DNA from: Acanthaster planci
Lineage: Eukaryota > Echinodermata > Asteroidea > Valvatida > Acanthasteridae
Direction: 5' to 3'
Length of the DNA: 64,000 bases
NCBI RefSeq assembly: GCF_001949145.1
Contig: NW_019091382.1
Span: 720,804-784,803 of the forward strand
Positions 58,821 to 64,000 of this stretch are shown here, in pieces; within the stretch, counting starts at the first letter, position 1; each line of letters begins with the position of its first letter. The notes under the pieces are model-generated. The model made no database searches. It saw nothing but the letters and a program-made list of their open reading frames with translations, and was not told where the DNA came from. A program made the position numbers and the translations under genes.

Positions 58821-59218
58821 TACAGCCTCTCTGCGAATAATTGGCTGGGAAAGGTTATAGTAGAGAAAATGACAGGGAATGCCATGATAGTGACGACAAT
58901 GGTAGTGATGGCTATGACAGTATGATGGCAGATGGGAAGGGCGGGGGTGACAGGGTCGAAAATAAAAGTAATGGGTACGACAATGAAGAAGAATGTGTAC
59001 TCCTTCCGGCAAGCAACTCTTCCCTCTTTGTTTGCAAAATATTATCCAAGGAATACCGCTGAACGAAATAACACATCCCTTTTAGGTAGAGCTACAACGT
59101 TCCCAGAGTCGTCGCATCTTTGTGCATAATGTTCTGAGGGCTGGATGACCTGAGAGAAATATACAAGTCCCTGTCAAGAAATGCTCAAAGAGTTTAATTA
59201 ATGCAACCCCTGTATGAG

Positions 59219-59395
59219 TCCCGAGATGGACCAAAAGAGGGCGCATTTTTTTCGCAACGGAGGCTCGTTTGGTCGGAACTGAACTCCCTTGGTTCACAAA
59301 CGACTATAAATGTCTGTGTTATGGTCGCCTCGCTACCAATAAAATGAAAACTCTCGACCAACAGTGGCTCTTTTCAACCGATGAGGGGGTGCTTC
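59219..59395 (+). repeat. Dispersed ~175-bp repeat, copy B
   Basis: Same family and orientation as 26100-26275, sharing gttcacaaacgact and ttttcaaccgatgagggggt. Confidence 0.85.
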
Positions 59396-62300
59396 TGCCC
59401 GAGGCAGATTGCTTCCTAGCAGAAATCCCCTCGATGAAAAGAAGGCAAGACATCTCTTCCAAAAGTTTCCGTTCTGCTTTTTTCGGCCCCCTAGTCCTAC
59501 ACCAGTGCAGTGAGACTTCGAAGCACGTCTTGGGAAACACCCCCTTCTATTTTCAAGCTATACCAAACAAGAAATCCGTGGGGAAATGAGATATTTCCAT
59601 ATAACAAATATTTCCTCCATACCATTCCGGGTATTCAAGACCTTGCCAACAAATTAGGCATCATTAGCAGTCATTACCGGTATCTTTCCACCGTAAGGTG
59701 AGAAGTAGTGCCCATTTGCAGTCGGCCTCTTGAATACCTAGCTCATTTTCCTCGGTTCAATTTAGCCTGACATGTTGGACGGGGAGACTGACTTCTGGGG
59801 GATGTGGTTCTCTGTTACACAACTGTCTGGGGCAGACACCATACACTTTGCTATGGGGAAACGGTTATATTGCCAGCCTTGAAAGGAGACTAGTCTTCAC
59901 GCTTCGGGGGAACTTCTCCTATTGAAATGTCGGACTCTACTTTCCTTTGAAAATGAGCCTTGGGAACGTTCGAAGGCCGAAGTTGCAACAGAGATAACCA
60001 TTCATAGATACCATAAACGCTGAATAAAATGTGGTTTATAGACAATTGTCTGTAGTCACTCTAAACCGTTGACATCATGTACACCTGAACTGCCTCCTGG
60101 TTTTTCTCCGCCATTATATCATTTTCATTGGATATTTTTCATTTCTACCATATTTTCATACTTGTAACAGATGGCCGAGCGTAACTGGTTTCCAAGCAAG
60201 GCTTACGACAGCCATCTTTTGCCACTTTCGGATTCGGTCTTACAAAACAAAAATGCTCCGCCACCGTGACTGTGTTGAAAGGGGTGGGTATAATAAAGTC
60301 AAGGGTGTAAAATACGTACCATATCACACGAATCCCAGCGATAGATTGGTCCATTTAAACTTTCAGAGCTCGTACCCCCCCCAAAGATCTTACAGCCCAA
60401 CATCAAGTTTAGACAAGTTGCTGAATTTTTTGACATACATTTAAAAAATGAACACTCGCTAACAAACATTTGGGGCGCGTTTAATTTGGTCATGACACAT
60501 TCAAAGTGTGCCGATATGCAATTTCATGCAACGACGCCTTTAACGTGTTCACCTCCGCTTACAGGAGTCGGCCCAGCGGCGAAGCAATTTTTCTTTCACT
60601 CATCGCAGCATCTTGGGGAAACAAGGGGGTTTTGTAACCTTCGTCTTGTAATCAAGTATGCTCATTCACTGGCGAGTTAAAAGAGGCGAATAAGATCGCA
60701 ATGAAAATATTTTGCGGTACTCTTTCTGATGCAACAAAACCTGAGAGCGTTCAAGGTTGTAGCTGTTACACAAGAACGCACTATATTCGGATTACCATTG
60801 TTTGATTCTGTTTTCCACGTCTTTTTACTCTAAAGAAGGAAAAAGAATGTTTGTTAAGTGACTGCCAAGTGCCATTCGACGTGTTACTTGGATCGTACAA
60901 CCGAAGAGAAGGGCTTTTAATATCGTTACCATTGACTACACGTGCGGCAGTCTAAACGAGTTTATTTCGATTGGTACCGGCGCAAACTCTTCAGTAACTG
61001 TTGTGCGTTTGACGGCGAGCTTTAACTTGCAGTGTGGAAGTTTAATCCACCATGGACATTTTTTTTGTTTTCCTTTCTAATTCTCGATTGGAATTTTCTT
61101 TATGTAATCAAGGTCTCATTAAGTTTGAAACAGTGAAGCGCCTGAACGTGAGGCAGTAATTAGTGCTCTCGGCGTGAGTCAGTTAATCGAATCAACTCAA
61201 CCGCGCATTTCGGAACGCTTTAATACACTGAATGTTGAAACTGCTCAAAGAACATGTTTTAATATGTGGCACGAGCTAGCACTTCTGGGTAAACAGCTCT
61301 GCTTCTTGGTAAACAATGGCGCCCTCTTGTTTCCATTCTCTGCCTTGAAAATGTCGCTGGTTCTAACATCTGACGGCAATACTTATATCTTGTTTAAAAC
61401 ACAAGTAATTTATTTACAATGCCAAACAACGACAGCGAAAACGAAAGTAACAGTTACAAAACGGCTGCAAGAAGGCGACAATGACAAACTGCCACTACTA
61501 AGATCGTCCAACTTTGGACAAAGTCATCCACCTTGGCACTTCTTATTACATTCCTGCATTTCTTATCTCTGCATCATCATCGAGTCAGATAATGTAAAGC
61601 CTCTGTCACGACAATTCCTTTTAAAGAACTTAAACAAAATGGCTGTTCCGCGCCCTTCGACTAGAAACTTGTCTACAATTTCCCGGGGCCATTCTACTTG
61701 AGTGGCTGGGTTCCCCTCCATCACTAACCAACGCACGAGAGGAATTTGCCTTTCACTAGTCAGAAAAGGACAATTTCAAGTCCATTACGGATCAATCTGC
61801 GGCTTGGAAAAGTCAGTTTGTGCACAAAATGCGGAAAAAACCATTGTCTCTTCAGGCCATCCTTAATGCACAATTGACGAAATCATGGGAACGACAGGAA
61901 TTATTATCGAGCAGAAACAAGTCATTGAAAGGGAAGATTTTGGCTCGTGCGTCAGTAATAAAATGTCGGGTTAGAAAGAGACGGGTAAGAAAGAATTACA
62001 CATCAGAATGCATATGATTAATTCGGTGCAATCGAATAATTCTGTTCAAGAGAGTCTTTGGGGGGGATCCGATTTGCTAAAGGTCAGACTATATACTACG
62101 CATTTTGGAAAATCTCTGTGCAAATTCTGAGACCTTGAGTTTTTTCCAAACTTGGTGGATTTTTTAAATCCAATTCAGGTGAAATTTCTGACCCTGAAAA
62201 CTTTATGCGTTCTGCTTACAGCTTGGTTGTGAAAAGAATTCCTTTAAAATTTACCGCATTTGTTTTAGTGTCAAACTGACAGAGGAGACGGTTTGACGCT

Positions 62301-62606
62301 TTTGTACCTTCTGCGTTCTACCTCTTTAGGCCTAACTAGGATTCGAATTGCACCCACACAGGCCAACATGTAGATTGGCTTTTTGGCCCCTGCTTAAGTC
62401 GAGATGATCCCTTCAATTTTCAGTTCTCATGGAATTTGTGGAAATGTCTCCCCAAAATATTCAGTTGCATCCAGCAATGTCATTTATTCCCTATTTCACC
62501 CACTCATCGGCAGCCATGTGGTGAAAGAGCTTAACGGAACCAATTCTAGACGGGATGTCCATGACAAAATGGACAATAACCTTTTGCATGGATAAGCTCC
62601 TTACTT
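59396..62606. other. Non-coding stretch, no gene recognised
   Basis: The longest open frame (61174-61701, plus, 175 codons) has no recognisable domain or splice context and even base use. A CpG-containing patch lies around 60470-60660. Confidence 0.5.
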
Positions 62607-62867
62607 CTATTGCCTGTCGGCGTCCAGTCTCTGGGCGAAGACTCGTTCTTTGTGAGCATCGCTCAATTCCCAATGACATTTACAACAGACCCACTGTCCA
62701 ATCCGCTGGAGAGCCAAGAGTTTCAAGTCCTTGATGACTTCTGGCCATGAAGCTTCACACGGTGAATCATTGTGGTAAGTTGTATACGTCGTGCAAATCT
62801 GACGTGTTTTAATGATGTAGACTTTTCCACGGCTTATGGCGTATCCCCAATACAACCGAGGAAGCAA
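62607..62867 (-). CDS. Open frame of unknown status (possible exon)
   Basis: 86 codons with coding-like composition: YWGYAISRGKVYIIKTRQIC, later LLALQRIGQWVCCKCHWELS and DAHKERVFAQRLDADRQ. Two close CxxC-like cysteines (CCKC). I do not recognise it. It could be an exon, using an acceptor such as ACACGTCAG near 62797, a transposon fragment, or chance. Confidence 0.2.
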   Translation of the reverse strand: MLPRLYWGYAISRGKVYIIKTRQICTTYTTYHNDSPCEASWPEVIKDLKLLALQRIGQWVCCKCHWELSDAHKERVFAQRLDADRQ

Positions 62868-63419
62868 ATAAAGACGGTTTAATAAAATAAATTAAGTCAT
62901 TCTTACTGTTGTTTATCGCTGATGCAAATACAGAGAAACTAAACCTCCAGAACACCCAGCTACGTTTGATCGAAAATGTGGAAATTGTAGACTAAAAATA
63001 TATACACAGATTATCTATACATGTAAAAGTAAAAAGTAAACAAGAATAATATCATTTCGTCGAGGTGAATACTACGGCGATATTTCTTGGCAAATATACC
63101 AGGTAAAAGTTTCCTTTCCAAAATGCAAAGATACAAAAATTTAAGAAGTTTTCAAATAGTGTTTCATCCCTTTGTCGCTGCCACAAATATACACCCATAG
63201 GTCATGCAAACTTAACCGAACACAAACAGTACTTATGTAAAATGAAAGGTTACATTTGAATATCTTACAATGTACTTGAGGCCGTGTGAAAGGAATGAAT
63301 CAGAGCTTTTCAACTCCGAGGGGGGGGGCAACAGCTAAATGGGGCACAATTTTTTTTAATGCGAAAGTAAGGAATTGATTGGAGTGTTTTGTAGGTTAAG
63401 CACTTCTAACAGCGACCAA

Positions 63420-63600
63420 CCCGTGCTGGACAATGATCGATCTTCATTAATCATGCCCAATGTCCACAAACTAATCTTGCGGATCAGAGACTTTAATTAA
63501 CGAAATGTTTTTAATTTCGGCCGATCGTCCGGATCCTCCTTACACGATCGACTCAAGGCGACACGTGCCATATGAAGAGGCGGCCTTCACGGTGTAGAGT
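63420..63600. promoter_or_regulatory. Candidate regulatory segment (TAAT-rich then CpG)
   Basis: Several homeodomain-type cores within 100 bp (cattaatcatgcccaatg, ctttaattaacgaaatg, tttttaatttcgg) next to CpG-containing sequence (cggccgatcgtccgg). Speculative. Confidence 0.25.
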
Positions 63601-63648
63601 GTTCGTCAAGAGCCGCAAAAACTCATTACATGAACTTTAAGCCCCCCC

Positions 63649-63670
63649 TCACACACACACACACACACAC
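63649..63670 (+). repeat. (CA)n microsatellite
   Basis: Eleven CA units after a C run. Confidence 0.97.
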
Positions 63671-63699
63671 TTTTTTGGATCCACATGTTTTGCCAGACT

Positions 63700-64000
63700 C
63701 GCTCTGGCTGGTAACCGTAGCAGCGTTAGAGTACCAGTCGTCTATTCGCCCTGCGCCGCCCCTTCGAACCAAAAGTCAACCGCTGATTAGATCTTATCGC
63801 GGTTTACAAGCCTCAATTATGAGCTGGACACGCCGCCTGACTTGTCCACCGCCACCAACCCCCTTGCCGAATCCGCCGGGGGCTTTAATTTGGCGGGCCA
63901 GGTTGTCCGCGGGCATGCGCGCCCGCCGGTCCCGTACCGCGTGTTTACCCGCTTTGGCAGTGGGGAGGGAAACCGATTAAAGTTAGGCGAGAACAGAGGT
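63700..64000. other. GC- and CpG-rich edge of the window
   Basis: GC-rich with many CpG (cgcgcccgccggtcccgtac) and short gctttaatttggcggg. Could be a CpG-rich promoter flank or exon of a neighbouring gene to the right; nothing coding is recognised. Confidence 0.25.

Noticed and set aside
61174-61701. 175-codon plus-strand open frame as a gene
   Set aside because: No recognisable domain, no start context or splice signals of note, and the composition is that of the surrounding A/T-rich DNA.
62335-62365. Minus-strand B-box-like word (GCAATTCGAATCC) as a SINE
   Set aside because: Only one partial B box with no A box or second copy in the window.

Overview
Eukaryotic (metazoan) genomic DNA. The evidence is a split gene on the minus strand with clean GT-AG introns, about 43% GC by eye, many short foldback (MITE-like) DNA transposons, a decayed non-LTR retrotransposon, minisatellites and one 176-base assembly gap. 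The invertebrate-type Dispatched-3 gene with an added follistatin/Kazal module, together with a block very rich in the palindrome TACATGTA, suggests a marine invertebrate, most likely a non-vertebrate deuterostome (echinoderm, hemichordate or amphioxus grade). The species cannot be fixed from the sequence.

Layout. Positions 142-14634, minus strand: fourteen exons of a Dispatched-3 (DISP3/PTCHD2) orthologue, from a start codon at 14593 to an internal exon at 142. The C-terminal part lies beyond the left edge. All thirteen exon junctions keep one reading frame, giving 1385 codons in the window. The protein is a multi-pass RND-type transporter with a sterol-sensing domain. Its exons encode, in order: a long Pro/Ser/Thr-rich N-terminus, TM1, the first extracellular loop with furin-like sites, the SSD with the GxxxDD motif, an acidic cytoplasmic loop, TM7, and a second extracellular loop. 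That second loop contains a cysteine-rich FolN+Kazal (follistatin-like) exon and a Gly-rich linker. The introns carry foldback elements, an inverted pair of ~0.5 kb repeats and a tandem array of decayed copies of exon 8.

Positions 14635-27643: upstream of the first coding exon (5' intron or flank). No coding sequence is seen. It is rich in TACATGTA, with a 31-bp minisatellite, a TIR element and a perfect 53-bp hairpin. Position 27644-27819 is an N gap.

Positions 27820-64000: no host gene that I recognise. It holds a cluster of foldback elements (41.3-45.2 kb and 32.9 kb), a weak tRNA-like SINE (47.7 kb), a decayed NeSL/R2-like non-LTR retrotransposon (about 50.76-54.18 kb, minus strand), other dispersed repeats, degenerate tetranucleotide blocks, and several TAAT-containing or CpG-richer stretches that could be regulatory. 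TACATGTA almost disappears here.

Most interesting: the symmetric phase 1-1 exon that inserts a follistatin/Kazal module into the second extracellular loop of a Dispatched-family protein, and the exon-8-derived tandem array.
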